Shown here piece after piece: positions 29,597-40,963 of a DNA stretch of 64,000 nt. The notes beneath the pieces are model-generated. The model did not search any database. It worked only from the letters and a program-made list of their open reading frames with translations, and was not told the DNA's origin. The position numbers and the translations under genes were made by a program. Source of the stretch: Modestobacter sp. Leaf380 (GTDB taxonomy: Bacteria > Actinomycetota > Actinomycetes > Mycobacteriales > Geodermatophilaceae); the NCBI RefSeq assembly GCF_001424485.1, contig NZ_LMQC01000025.1:62001-126000 (forward strand), in the 5' to 3' direction. Each line of letters opens with the position of its first letter. Position 1 is the first letter of the stretch.

Positions 29597-30487
29597 GTGA
29601 ACCGCTCCGCACTCCCCCGCTCCCGCCGCTGGACCGCTGCCGTCGTCGGTGGCTCGATCGCCGGCGCCGCCCTCCTGGGCGGTGGCGTCGCCCTGGCCGA
29701 CGGGTCCGGCTCCGACGAGCCGGCGTCAGGCAGCGTCCCGGCGCCGGGCGACCGCGGGGACCGGCTCGTCGGCACCGTGACCGCGGTGTCCGAGGACTCG
29801 CTGACCCTCACCGACGACGCCGGCGCCAGCCACCAGGTGGCACTGACCGACGACACCCGCGTGGGTGGCCCCGGTGCCGGCGGCCCGGGTGCTGACGGCC
29901 CGGCTGCTGACGGCCCGGGTGCCGGCGGCCCGGGTGCCGGCGGCCCGGGTGCTGGTCGTCCCGCTGACGCGGCTGACGGCGACGCACCGGCCGCGCCGGC
30001 CCCGGTCGGGGAGACCCCCACGGGTGACGCTCCCGAGCCCCCGCAGGCACCCGAGGCGCCGACCGGTGCCCCGGCGACGGACCCGCCCGCCGACGCCCCG
30101 GCCGCCGACGCCCCGGCCTCGGACGCCCCTGCCCCGGGCGCCCCTGCTGCTGGCGCCGACGTCCCCGCGGCCCCCGGGGCCGACGGTGAGGTCGCCGCGC
30201 CGCCCGCACCCGAGGGGTCGGGCACCGAGGACATCGCGGTCGGCGACCGGGTCGAGGTCCGGGTGTCCGACGGCGCCGCCACGGAGGTGCGCGAAGTCCG
30301 GGCGCACGTCGACGGCGTGGTGGTGTCGGTGGACGGCACCGACCTGACCGTCGTCACCACGCCCGGGCTGCGGGTCGAGGTGGACGCCGCCGCACTGGAC
30401 GCCCTGCCCGCCGTCGGCGACGACGTGCACCTGAGCGGCACGGTCACCGACGGCACCACGGTCGTCGCCACCGACGGGGTGCGATGA
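29597..30487 (+). CDS. Exported protein with low-complexity Pro/Ala/Gly linker and DUF5666-like ends
   Basis: A 296-aa secreted protein. It has a signal peptide (RWTAAVVGGSIAGAALLGGGVALA), a short beta-rich segment (RLVGTVTAVSEDSLTLTDDAG), a 120-residue Gly/Ala/Pro/Asp linker, and a second beta segment (VGDRVEVRVSDG... HVDGVVVSVDGTDLTVVTTPG... VGDDVHLSGTV). The short OB-like segments resemble DUF5666 repeats; I am not certain of that assignment. The ATG follows GGAGGACC. The stop overlaps the next start (ATGA). Confidence 0.8.
   Translation: MNRSALPRSRRWTAAVVGGSIAGAALLGGGVALADGSGSDEPASGSVPAPGDRGDRLVGTVTAVSEDSLTLTDDAGASHQVALTDDTRVGGPGAGGPGADGPAADGPGAGGPGAGGPGAGRPADAADGDAPAAPAPVGETPTGDAPEPPQAPEAPTGAPATDPPADAPAADAPASDAPAPGAPAAGADVPAAPGADGEVAAPPAPEGSGTEDIAVGDRVEVRVSDGAATEVREVRAHVDGVVVSVDGTDLTVVTTPGLRVEVDAAALDALPAVGDDVHLSGTVTDGTTVVATDGVR
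29873..29962 (+). repeat. 15-bp tandem repeat in the linker of the exported protein
   Basis: Five 15-base units of the GGTGCCGGCGGCCCG type and a degenerate sixth encode GAGGP/GADGP pentapeptides. The frame is kept, so copy-number change would only lengthen or shorten the linker. Confidence 0.8.
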
Positions 30488-31050
30488 CCACCACGCTCTG
30501 GGTCGACCTCGTCCTGCTGCTCCTGCTGGTGGGCGGCGCGGCCGCCGGCTGGCGGCGCGGCGGGCTGCGGCTGGCCGGCTCGGTGGCCGGGCTGGTGGCC
30601 GGGCTGGGTGTCGGGCTCGCCCTGGTCCCGCAGCTCACCGGGCCGCCCACCGGGACGACCGGCTGGCTGGTCACCCTGCTGGCCGTGCTGGTGCTGGCCT
30701 TCCTCGGTGCCGGCGCCGGCCGCTGGGCGGGCGGTCTGCTGGCGCGGCTGGTGGCGCGGCTGCACCTGACGGTGCTGGACCGGGTGGCCGGCGCGGTCGG
30801 CGGGCTCCTGCTGGCCTTCGTCCTGGGGGGCGCCGGGCTGGTGGGGGCCGGGCTGGTGGGGGCCGGGCTGGTGGGGGCCGGGCTGGCGCCGCTCACCGGC
30901 GGGCCCGGTGCCACCGGCGACTGGCTGGCGACCGTCCGCAGCTCGCAGCTCGGCTCCGCGGCGACCGCGGCGGCCGACCAGGCGCTGCACCTGGTCGGGG
31001 TACAGGTGGCCGTGCTGGGCGGCGTCCGGCTGCCGGGCGGTGTCCGGTGA
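30484..31050 (+). CDS. CvpA-family membrane protein
   Basis: A 188-aa CvpA-like integral membrane protein with about four helices: LWVDLVLLLLLVGGAAAGW, then RRGGLRLAGSVAGLVAGLGVG with the Arg/Gly turn typical of CvpA, then GWLVTLLAVLVLAFLGAGAG, and a last helix before a VGAGL repeat. The family includes colicin V production proteins and the membrane parts of some envelope proteases. Its start and stop overlap both neighbours by 4 bases. Confidence 0.78.
   Translation: MTTTLWVDLVLLLLLVGGAAAGWRRGGLRLAGSVAGLVAGLGVGLALVPQLTGPPTGTTGWLVTLLAVLVLAFLGAGAGRWAGGLLARLVARLHLTVLDRVAGAVGGLLLAFVLGGAGLVGAGLVGAGLVGAGLAPLTGGPGATGDWLATVRSSQLGSAATAAADQALHLVGVQVAVLGGVRLPGGVR
30826..30885 (+). repeat. 15-bp tandem repeat encoding VGAGL
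   Basis: Three perfect copies of GTGGGGGCCGGGCTG (30841-30885), preceded by one diverged copy. They encode consecutive VGAGL units at the end of a membrane helix of the CvpA-like protein. Confidence 0.85.
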
Positions 31051-31574
31051 CGGGTCGCGACCGGCAGCACGGCACCACGGAGTCCCCGGCCGTGGACGCC
31101 GCGGGCCGGCCCCGCTTGCCGGGCGACCGCGTGGCCACCCACGTGGTCGGGCCGTGGGTCCTGGGCACCCGGGACGTGCGCGACGAGGCAGACCTGGCCG
31201 GAGCCCACCCGGGACCCGCGACCGGCCGCGGTGTCCCCCGGCGACTGCTCGTCCGCGTCGCGGTGGGAGCCGGCGCGCTGGTCGTGGTCGTCGCGCTCGC
31301 CGCGGCGGCGGGCAGCGCGATCACCCCGGGGGTCAGCACCACCGGTGCCCCGACGGTGGGCAGCCCCGCCACCTCGACGGGCGCCGAGGAGGCCACGGCC
31401 GGTGCCGGCGGCGGGACCACGGCCGTGCCCCCGGTCGCCGACGAGGAGGCGGCACCTCCCCCGCCCGGCGGCCCCGGCGCCGACAGCCCGGCAGGCGCGC
31501 CTGGCGTGCCTCCGGGCGTGAGCCCGCCGGGGCTGAGCGGCCCCGCCGGGACTGGCCCCGCCGGGCCGGGCTGA
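31047..31574 (+). CDS. Single-pass membrane protein with Pro-rich ectodomain
   Basis: A 175-aa protein I do not recognise. It has a cytosolic N-terminal region (with RLPGDRVATHVVGPWVLGTRDV), one membrane helix (RLLVRVAVGAGALVVVVALAAAAG, about residues 66-89) and an external Ala/Gly/Pro/Thr-rich tail of about 85 residues. The GTG overlaps the CvpA-like stop. It is the third gene of the operon facing the OmpR-type two-component system. Confidence 0.7.
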   Translation: MTGRDRQHGTTESPAVDAAGRPRLPGDRVATHVVGPWVLGTRDVRDEADLAGAHPGPATGRGVPRRLLVRVAVGAGALVVVVALAAAAGSAITPGVSTTGAPTVGSPATSTGAEEATAGAGGGTTAVPPVADEEAAPPPPGGPGADSPAGAPGVPPGVSPPGLSGPAGTGPAGPG

Positions 31575-31595
31575 GGCGGGTGGCTCAGCCGGGGG

Positions 31596-33719
31596 TCAGG
31601 CGTGCGCCGCGTCGAACTGGCGCAGCTCCCGCTTGAGCTCGTTGAGCTCGTCACGGAGCCGGGCGGCGACCTCGAACTGCAGCTCCCGGGCCGCGGACAG
31701 CATCTGCTCGTTCATCGTGGTGATCATGTCGGCCAGGGCCGCACGGGGCAGGCCCTCCACGTCGATCGAGCCGGCCTTGGCCTTGCCCTTCGCCTTGGAC
31801 GACAACCCGGGCACGGGTGCCTTGCCGCGGGACTGCTGCCGGCCGGAGCCGCCGAACTCCTCGGTGGCCTTCTCGGCGTCCTCGCTGGCCTTGTAGATGC
31901 CGTCGAGGATGTCCACGATCTTCTTCCGCAGCGGCTGCGGGTCGACGCCGTGCTCCAGGTTGTAGGCGACCTGCTTCTCCCGGCGCCGCGAGGTCTCGTC
32001 GATGGCCTGGGCCATCGACGGGGTGATCTTGTCGGCGTACATGTGCACCTGGCCCGACACGTTGCGTGCCGCGCGCCCGATCGTCTGGATCAGCGAGGTG
32101 CCCGACCGGAGGAAGCCCTCCTTGTCGGCGTCCAGGATCGCGACCAGTGACACCTCGGGCAGGTCCAGGCCCTCCCGCAGCAGGTTGATCCCGACCAGCA
32201 CGTCGTACTCGCCCTGCCGCAGCTCCCGCAGCAGCTCGACCCGGCGCAGGGTGTCCACCTCGGAGTGCAGGTAGCGGACCTTGATGCCGAGCTCGAGCAG
32301 GTAGTCGGTGAGGTCCTCGCTCATCTTCTTGGTCAGCGTGGTGACCAGGATGCGCTCGTCCTTCTCGGTCCGGACGCGGATCTCGTGCACCAGGTCGTCG
32401 ATCTGGCCCTTGGTCGGCTTGACCACGATCTCGGGGTCGACCAGGCCGGTGGGCCGGATGACCTGCTCGACGAACTCGCCCTGCGTGCGGCCCAGCTCGT
32501 ACTTGCCCGGGGTCGCCGACAGGTAGACGGCCTGCCCGATCCGGTCGGTGAACTCCTCCCACTTCAGCGGGCGGTTGTCCATCGCCGACGGGAGCCGGAA
32601 CCCGTGGTCGACCAGGGTGCGCTTGCGGCTCATGTCGCCCTCGAACATGCCGCCGATCTGCGGCACGGTCACGTGCGACTCGTCGATGACGAGCAGGAAG
32701 TCGTCGGGGAAGTAGTCGATGAGGCAGGCACCGGCCGAGCCGGGAGCCCGGCCGTCGATGTGCCGGGAGTAGTTCTCGATGCCCGAGCAGAAGCCGACCT
32801 GGCGCATCATCTCGATGTCGTAGGTGGTCCTCATCCGCAGCCGCTGGGACTCCAGCAGCTTGCCCTGCTTGTCCAGCTCCGCCAGGCGCCCCTCGAGCTC
32901 GGACTCGATGGCCCCGATCGCCCGCTCCATGCGCTCGGGCCCGGCGACGTAGTGGGTGGCCGGGAAGACGAAGAGCTCCTCGACCTCCCGCACGACCTCA
33001 CCGGTCAACGGGTGCAGGTAGTAGAGCCGCTCGACCTCGTCACCGAACATCTCGATCCGGACCGCGAGCTCCTCGTACACCGGGAAGACCTCGATCGTGT
33101 CCCCCCGCACCCGGAAGGTGCCACGGGTGAAGGCGAGGTCGTTGCGGGTGTACTGCTCGGTCACCAGGGTGCGCAGCAGCTCGTCGCGGTCCCGCTCCTG
33201 GCCCAGCGAGATCTTCAGCGCCCTGTCGACGTACTCCTGCGGCGTCCCCAGGCCGTAGATGCAGGACACCGTCGAGACCACGATGACGTCGCGGCGGGTG
33301 AGCAGGCTCTGGGTGGTCGAGTGCCGCAGCCGCTCCACCTCCTCGTTGATCGAGGAGTCCTTCTCGATGTAGGTGTCCGTCTGCGGGACGTAGGCCTCGG
33401 GCTGGTAGTAGTCGTAGTAGGAGACGAAGTACTCGACAGCGTTGTTGGGCAGCAGTTCCTTGAACTCGTTGGCCAGCTGGGCGGCCAGCGTCTTGTTCGG
33501 GGCCATCACCAGGGTGGGCCGCTGCACCTGCTCGATCAGCCAGGCCGTCGTCGCCGACTTGCCGGTGCCGGTGGCACCGAGCAGCACGGTGTCCTTCTGG
33601 CCGGCCCGCACCGCCGTCGCCAGCTCGGCGATCGCCGTCGGCTGGTCGCCCGAGGGCTGGAACTCGCTGATGACCTCGAAGGTGCCGGTGGTCGGCCGGA
33701 GACTCGTCTGCGCGCTCAC
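31596..33719 (-). CDS. uvrB: Excinuclease ABC subunit B
   Basis: Helicase-like damage-verification subunit of UvrABC. The 707-aa protein has Walker [14 protein letters not shown] near residue 50, the DNA-inserting beta-hairpin [20 protein letters not shown], the Walker B/DEAD-like [11 protein letters not shown], helicase motifs [17 protein letters not shown] and [12 protein letters not shown], and a C-terminal UVR motif ([20 protein letters not shown]) that contacts UvrC. The GTG start is preceded 6 bases upstream by TACCTT, which suggests a leaderless mRNA. Confidence 0.97.
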   Translation of the reverse strand: MSAQTSLRPTTGTFEVISEFQPSGDQPTAIAELATAVRAGQKDTVLLGATGTGKSATTAWLIEQVQRPTLVMAPNKTLAAQLANEFKELLPNNAVEYFVSYYDYYQPEAYVPQTDTYIEKDSSINEEVERLRHSTTQSLLTRRDVIVVSTVSCIYGLGTPQEYVDRALKISLGQERDRDELLRTLVTEQYTRNDLAFTRGTFRVRGDTIEVFPVYEELAVRIEMFGDEVERLYYLHPLTGEVVREVEELFVFPATHYVAGPERMERAIGAIESELEGRLAELDKQGKLLESQRLRMRTTYDIEMMRQVGFCSGIENYSRHIDGRAPGSAGACLIDYFPDDFLLVIDESHVTVPQIGGMFEGDMSRKRTLVDHGFRLPSAMDNRPLKWEEFTDRIGQAVYLSATPGKYELGRTQGEFVEQVIRPTGLVDPEIVVKPTKGQIDDLVHEIRVRTEKDERILVTTLTKKMSEDLTDYLLELGIKVRYLHSEVDTLRRVELLRELRQGEYDVLVGINLLREGLDLPEVSLVAILDADKEGFLRSGTSLIQTIGRAARNVSGQVHMYADKITPSMAQAIDETSRRREKQVAYNLEHGVDPQPLRKKIVDILDGIYKASEDAEKATEEFGGSGRQQSRGKAPVPGLSSKAKGKAKAGSIDVEGLPRAALADMITTMNEQMLSAARELQFEVAARLRDELNELKRELRQFDAAHA

Positions 33720-33725
33720 GCCCCG

Positions 33726-33731
33726 AAGGTA
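33726..33731 (-). promoter_or_regulatory. Candidate -10 hexamer of uvrB
   Basis: TACCTT on the minus strand, 6 bases upstream of the uvrB GTG, compatible with a leaderless transcript. I see no obvious SOS box. Confidence 0.35.
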
Positions 33732-33821
33732 CGACGGGGGTACGACAGAAACCGGGTGAGCGGGTCACGACCTGTGGCGCGTGACGCGCGGGACGTAATG
33801 ACACTCGTGTGATTCACCCCC

Positions 33822-33850
33822 TTGTGACGGGGCGTTCCGGCACCTAACGT
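33822..33850 (+). promoter_or_regulatory. Candidate promoter of the structured intergenic RNA
   Basis: TTGTGA (33822-33827), a 17-base spacer and TAACGT (33845-33850). Initiation about 7 bases downstream would fall at 33857, exactly where the outer stem of the predicted RNA begins. Confidence 0.5.
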
Positions 33851-33856
33851 GACTGG

Positions 33857-34055
33857 CGCAGGACAGCGGGAGACCACGCGCTGGACCGGACGGCCTGGGG
33901 AGACCCGGGTACCGCGGTCCGCCGGAGGGACCCCGGTACCACCCGGGAGCCCCCGGGCACGGCCGGTCCCCGTCCTGCGAGAGACGCGACGGGCCGTGGG
34001 GAAGCGGCTGACGTCGTCACGAAGCCCCTCCCGGCCGCGCCGGGAGGGGCTTCGT
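33857..34055 (+). ncRNA. Candidate structured small RNA or leader, family unknown
   Basis: The region has nested pairing: 33857-33864 with 33972-33979 (CGCAGGAC/GTCCTGCG), 33883-33889 with 33963-33969 (GGACCGG/CCGGTCC), 33895-33900 with 33951-33956, and a long apical hairpin (CCCGGGTACCG 33904-33914 with CGGTACC/CCCGGG 33934-33947; GGTCC/GGACC 33916-33932). A 40-base single-stranded stretch then leads to a strong terminator. A promoter-like sequence ends just upstream. It lies in the 565-base gap between uvrB and glgX, which has no plausible ORF. It could be a free small RNA or an attenuating leader of glgX. I could not match it to 6S, 6C, SRP, RNase P or a riboswitch class. Confidence 0.5.
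34019..34055 (+). terminator. Strong terminator in the uvrB-glgX intergenic region
   Basis: A perfect 17-bp inverted repeat (34019-34035 against 34039-34055) with a 3-base loop. It lies 230 bases before glgX and about 300 bases from uvrB, so it does not end either gene. It must end a transcript that starts within the gap. The remaining bases up to the glgX Shine-Dalgarno hold nothing I recognise. Confidence 0.8.
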
Positions 34056-34284
34056 CGTGTCCGCGGGTGGCCCACCCCACCGGGGTGACGGCGCGCGGAG
34101 CGGCCTGGGACCCGGCAGACTCAGCCGGGCCGTGACCCGAACGTCACCGCCGACGCGGTTGGTCGCCACGCGACCGGGGCAACGACGCCCCGACCCGGTC
34201 ACGGCGGCTCCCCAGGAGCCCGCACGAGCACGACCCGCAGGTCCCGAGTCCCGGGACCGCCCAGCGCAGGAGGAACGCCACCAC

Positions 34285-36392
<2,108 letters not shown>

Positions 36393-36396
<4 letters not shown>

Positions 36397-38693
36397 CCGG
36401 GGGCGTCCCCTCGGGCACGTACCGGCTGCAGTTCCACGCCGACTTCACCCTCGACGACGGCGTCGGGCTGGCCGGCTACCTGGCCGACCTGGGTGTGAGC
36501 CACGCGTACTCCTCGCCGCTGCTGCGCTCGGCCGAGGGCTCCAACCACGGCTACGACACCACCGACCACGCGCACGTCGACGAGGCGCGCGGTGGTCGGG
36601 AGGCCTTGGACCGGTTCGTGGCCGCGCTGCACGAGCACGGCCTGGGCCTGGTGCTGGACCTGGTGCCCAACCACATGGGCGTGGAGGACGCGCACGCCTC
36701 GCAGTGGTGGTGGTCGCTGCTGGAGCTCGGCCAGGGCAGCCCGCACGCGCACGCCTTCGACGTCGACTGGGCGGCCGGCGGCGGCCGGGTGCGGGTCCCG
36801 GTGCTGGGCAGCGCCGAGGACGTCGCCCAGCTCGAGGTCACCGACGGCGAGCTGCGCTACTACGAGCACCGCTTCCCGATCGCCCCCGGGACCGGTGACG
36901 GCACCCCGCAGCAGGTGCACGACCGACAGCACTACGAGCTGGTCGACTGGCGCCGGGCCGACGGCGACCTGAACTACCGCCGGTTCTTCGCCATCAACAC
37001 CCTGGCCGGCCTGCGGGTCGAGGACGAGCGGGTCTTCGACGCCACCCACGCCCTGGTGCGCGAGCTGCTGGCCGCCGGGCACGTCGACGGCCTGCGGATC
37101 GACCACCCGGACGGGCTGGCGGACCCGAAGGGCTACCTGGACCGGCTCGCCGAGCTCAGCGACCACCGCTGGACCGTGGTGGAGAAGATCCTCGAGCCCG
37201 GGGAGGACCTCCCGGGTGACTGGGCCACCGCGGGGACGACGGGCTACGACGCGCTGGCCGAGGTCGACGGCGTGCTCGTCGACCCGGCCGGCGAGGCCGC
37301 GTTCACCGCGCTGGACACCGAGGTGGCCGGCCGCGAGGTGGACTACGACGAGCTGGTGCACGACGCCAAGCGCGAGGTCACCGACGGCATCCTGGGCTCC
37401 GAGGTCGCTCGGCTGGCCCGGCTCGTCGGGGACCTCCCCGGCGTGCCGGCCGAGCAGGTCACCGAGGCACTCGCCGAGCTGCTGGCCGGCTTCGACGTGT
37501 ACCGGACGTACCTGCCCGAGGGCCGGGCGCACCTGGACGCGACGGTCGGCGCGGTGCGCGAGCGCCGTCCGGACCTGACGGCGGCGGTGGACGGCCTGCA
37601 CCCGTTGCTGGCCACCCCGCACACGGAGCTGGCCACCCGGTTCGAGCAGACCTCGGGCCCGGTCATGGCCAAGGGCGTCGAGGACAGCGCCTACTACCGG
37701 TGGTCGCGCTTCGTGGCGCTCAACGAGGTCGGCGGTGACCCGACCCGGTTCGGGCTGCCGGTGGCCGACTTCCACGCCGCGCAGGAGCGCCGGGGCGCCA
37801 CCCGGGCCGTCTCCATGACCACGCTGTCCACGCACGACACCAAGCGCAGCGAGGACGTGCGGGCCCGGCTGGCCGTGCTGGCCGAGCTCCCCGAGGAGTG
37901 GGCGGGCCTGGTCCGCGGCTGGCTGGGCCGGCACCCGCTGGCCGACCGGCCGCTGGCCCACCAGGTCTGGCAGAACCTGGTCGGCGCGTGGCCGCTGACA
38001 CCCGAGCGGGCGCACGCCTACGCGGAGAAGGCCGCCCGCGAGGCGGGCACGTCGACCACGTACACCGCGGTGGACGAGGAGTTCGAGGCCTCGCTGCACG
38101 CGATGGTCGACGCCGCCTTCGAGGACCCGGCCACGCGCGCCGAGATCGACGGCCTGGTGGCCCGGATCGCGCCGGCGGGCTGGTCCAACTCGCTGACGCA
38201 GAAGCTCCTGCAGCTCACCGTGGCCGGCGTCCCCGACGTCTACCAGGGCACCGAGCTGTGGGACTTCTCGCTGGTCGACCCGGACAACCGCCGTCCGGTC
38301 GACTACCCGCTGCGGCGGCGGCTGCTCGCCGACCTCGACGCGGGCACGGTGCCCGCGGTCGAGGAGACCGGTGCGGCCAAGCTGCTGGTGGTGTCCCGGG
38401 TGCTGCGGCACCGTCGCGACACCCCGGGGGCGTTCGTCGGCTACACCCCCGTCGAGGCCACCGGCCCGGCCGCGGACCACGTGGTGGCCTTCGACCGTGG
38501 CGGTGTCGTCGCCGTCGGGACCCGGCTCCCGGTGGGGCTGGCCGCGACCGGCTGGGCCGACACCGCACTGCAGCTGCCGCACGGCGGCTGGCGGGACCTG
38601 CTCACCGGCGCCCGCGTGGTGTCCGACCTGCACGGCGCCCCGCTCGCCGAGGTGCTGGCCGCCCTTCCGGTGGCCCTGCTGGTCCGCGACTGA
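36393..38693 (+). CDS. treY: Malto-oligosyltrehalose synthase
   Basis: Converts the reducing-end alpha-1,4 bond of malto-oligosaccharides to an alpha,alpha-1,1 bond, the first step of the TreY-TreZ trehalose route. The 766-aa GH13 protein shows YRLQFHADFTLDDGVG at the N-terminus, LDLVPNHMGV, the catalytic DGLRIDHPDGLADP near residue 231, VVEKILEPGEDLP and STHDTKRSEDVRARL. It is translationally coupled to glgX. A bidirectional terminator follows. Its usual partner treZ is 6.4 kb away. Confidence 0.96.
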
Positions 38694-38697
38694 CGGC

Positions 38698-38730
38698 GCG
38701 CCCCCTCGCCCGCACCGGGCGAGGGGGCGC
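38698..38730. terminator. Bidirectional terminator between treY and the binding-protein gene
   Basis: A perfect 14-bp inverted repeat (38698-38711 against 38717-38730) with a 5-base loop lies between the two convergent stops at 38693 and 38734. Confidence 0.85.
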
Positions 38731-38733
38731 ACC

Positions 38734-39702
38734 TCAGGCGGTGAGCGCCACTGTCATCCGCTCGGCGATCGCCGTGGCGGTGAGGGCCAGGCCGTTGTTC
38801 AGCACCGGGTCCAGCGTCGTGGCCCGGCCGGCGACGACGGCGGGCAGCGCGTCCCAGGTGGGGACGCCGACCACCGGCGCCGGCTCCGGCGTCTGGTGGA
38901 AGAGGAACTCCGCCTCCGACACCATCCCGATCTCCTCCAGGCTCAGCGTCCGGTCGCCCTGCACATCGGCCGGGTCCAGGCCGAGCACGGCGAACCCCAG
39001 GTCGGCCGCGACCGTGGTGGCCAGCTTGTTCGTGTACCAGCGGACCGACCCGGTCTCGGCCATCTGGGTGGCCAGCACGGCGGCGGTCGGTGTGCGGCCC
39101 AGGGCTGCCAGGGCGACCCGGCCCGCGAGCACCGCGGCGTCGTAGTCGGCCAGGGCGTCGTCGGCCCGGGCCGTGAGGTCGAACTGGGCGAGCTGAGCGG
39201 TCATGTCCTCCCGGAACCCGGGCCGGTTGACCTCCACGGGCAGCACCGGGGCGACCTGGGCCAGCACGTCGTTGCCGAAGGCGTCCATCCGCCAGTTGTT
39301 GGCCCGCACCAGGATGAGGTCCGGCGCCAGCGCGGCGATCTCCTCGACGTCGGGGGCGTCCTCGGCGCTGTCCAGCAGCGGGACGGCGTCGTCGACGAGG
39401 CCGGCGTACTGACCCGAGGGCCGCTCCCCCGGTGCGCTGGTGTTCCGGACGCCGACCAGCGTCCAGCCGGCCAGCAGCGCGAACTCCAGGTCGCCCCGGC
39501 CCTCCATGACCACCACCCGCCGCGGCCGGGCCGGCACGGTGACCGCGACGTCCTCGTAGGCGAAGTCCACGGTCCCCGGGGTGGTCGGCCCGGGCTCGGC
39601 GGTCGAGCTCCCTGCGCCGGTCCCGCAGCCGGCCACCGCGAGCCCGAGGAGTCCCCCGCCCAGGAGGAGGGACCGGCGGCTGACCTGCAGGGACGAGAAC
39701 AT
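38734..39702 (-). CDS. FecB/BtuF-type substrate-binding lipoprotein
   Basis: A 322-aa periplasmic-binding-protein-like lipoprotein of the iron-siderophore/cobalamin class. The N-terminus has a Tat-like SRRSLLLGG followed by the lipobox AVAGCG. The mature part shows the two-lobe features RRVVVMEGRGDLEFALLAGW, EIAALAPDLILVRANNW and NGLALTATAIAERM. No cognate FecD/FecE genes are adjacent; the ABC genes upstream are of the MacB export type. It may serve a permease encoded elsewhere. TAGGGT lies 6 bases before the ATG. The stretch TTAGGGTGCCCTCA only loosely resembles an IdeR box. Confidence 0.85.
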   Translation of the reverse strand: MFSSLQVSRRSLLLGGGLLGLAVAGCGTGAGSSTAEPGPTTPGTVDFAYEDVAVTVPARPRRVVVMEGRGDLEFALLAGWTLVGVRNTSAPGERPSGQYAGLVDDAVPLLDSAEDAPDVEEIAALAPDLILVRANNWRMDAFGNDVLAQVAPVLPVEVNRPGFREDMTAQLAQFDLTARADDALADYDAAVLAGRVALAALGRTPTAAVLATQMAETGSVRWYTNKLATTVAADLGFAVLGLDPADVQGDRTLSLEEIGMVSEAEFLFHQTPEPAPVVGVPTWDALPAVVAGRATTLDPVLNNGLALTATAIAERMTVALTA

Positions 39703-39708
39703 GAGGGC

Positions 39709-39714
39709 ACCCTA
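39709..39714 (-). promoter_or_regulatory. Candidate -10 hexamer of the binding-protein gene
   Basis: TAGGGT on the minus strand, 6 bases upstream of the ATG, giving a leaderless mRNA if used. Confidence 0.4.
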
Positions 39715-39748
39715 AGTCGATCATGGTGCCGGTGGGGCGGGGACGGGC

Positions 39749-40963
39749 TCAGAACCGGATGGCGTCGATCACCTTCACCCGGACGGCGAGGACCGCGGGC
39801 AGCAGCCCGGCCAGCGCCCCGACCCCGGCGGCTGCGACCAGGCCCTCGACCGCGGCCTGGACCGGGAAGCCGGGCTCGTCGGCGATCGGGACGCCGTTGT
39901 TGAACCACTCCTCGATGGGCAGGTTGGCCACCACGAGGACCGCGAGGGCCACGGCGGCGACCCCGGCGAGCAGGGTGGCCACGACGGACTCCAGCATGAT
40001 CGCCGAGAACACCCGGCCCGACGTGGCACCGAAGCTGCGCCGGATGCCGATCTCCCGGACCCGCTGGCGGACGGCCATCATGCCGACGTTGAACACGCCC
40101 AGGCCACCCAGCAGCAGCACCACCCCGCCGGCGCCCCGCACGGCCAGCCGCAGGGTGTCCAGGCTGCCGGCCAGGCCCGGTGAGTCCATCCGGTAGGCCT
40201 GGACCTGGATGCCTCCGGGCAGCAGCAGTGGGAGGTCGCTGCTGACGGCCGCGACCACGTCGTCGGCCTGGGCGGCCGGCACCCAGAGCTCGAGCTGGTC
40301 GGGCCCGAACAGGTAGGGGTCCCGCGGGGCGGTCGCGGCCTCCAGCACGGAGCGGTCGATCCGGTAGACCTGCGGGTACTCGCCCCCGTCGTTCTCCAGC
40401 ACCCCGACGACGGTCGCCGTCACCGGCCGGGGACCCCCCAGGACGATGCTGCGCGGGCCGGTGAAGGGACCGCCACCCATCTGGTCCAGCACGAACTCGT
40501 TGACGACCAACGCCGGGGACAGCGACTCGCGGTCGCGGTCGGTGAACCACCGGCCGGCGATGGGCTCGATCCGGTGCAGGTCCCCGTAGGAGGGGGACAC
40601 GTCGGTGGTCTGCACCTCCTGGGTGCCCGCGGGGAGCCGGAGGAGTGCCGAGCCGTACCCCACGGTGGCGTACTCGGTGACGCCGTAGCGGTCGAGCAGC
40701 TCCTGGCTGGCGGCGTCCCAGGCGTCCGGGGACGGCGGCAGGCCGGTGGCCGGGTCGAACCCGGACACGCTGATCGTGGCCGCCCGCCCCTGGTAGCGCT
40801 CGGCCTGCTCCTGCTGCACCTGGGCGACGATCAGCCCGAGCCCGGTCACCGCGGTCATGGCGAAGACCGCCAAGAAGACCCCGACCAGGGACAGCACGAC
40901 GCGCACCCGGTGCACCCGGACCTCACCCCAGGCCTCGGCGAGGACACCGAGCACGCCGGTCAC
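39749..40963 (-). CDS. MacB/FtsX-type ABC transporter permease
   Basis: A 404-aa permease with one N-terminal helix (VRVVLSLVGVFLAVFAMTAVTGLG), a large external domain of about 220 residues, and three C-terminal helices. The FtsX-core motif GMMAVRQRVREIGIRRSFGAT links the helices to the ATPase. This is the MacB topology used for export or for mechanotransmission at the membrane. The GTG overlaps the ATPase stop by 4 bases. Confidence 0.9.
   Translation of the reverse strand: MTGVLGVLAEAWGEVRVHRVRVVLSLVGVFLAVFAMTAVTGLGLIVAQVQQEQAERYQGRAATISVSGFDPATGLPPSPDAWDAASQELLDRYGVTEYATVGYGSALLRLPAGTQEVQTTDVSPSYGDLHRIEPIAGRWFTDRDRESLSPALVVNEFVLDQMGGGPFTGPRSIVLGGPRPVTATVVGVLENDGGEYPQVYRIDRSVLEAATAPRDPYLFGPDQLELWVPAAQADDVVAAVSSDLPLLLPGGIQVQAYRMDSPGLAGSLDTLRLAVRGAGGVVLLLGGLGVFNVGMMAVRQRVREIGIRRSFGATSGRVFSAIMLESVVATLLAGVAAVALAVLVVANLPIEEWFNNGVPIADEPGFPVQAAVEGLVAAAGVGALAGLLPAVLAVRVKVIDAIRF

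Noticed and set aside
33857-34018. Assignment of the structured intergenic RNA to 6S, 6C, SRP, RNase P RNA or a c-di-AMP riboswitch
   Set aside because: The paired C6 loops of 6C, the GGAAGG-type SRP loop, the RNase P core and the ydaO motifs are all absent. The overall open-helix shape alone does not justify a 6S call.
39700-39716. An IdeR/DtxR iron box overlapping the binding-protein start
   Set aside because: Only the TTAGG half is convincing. The other half (CCCTCA) departs from CCTAA, and the TAGGGT part is better explained as a -10 hexamer.
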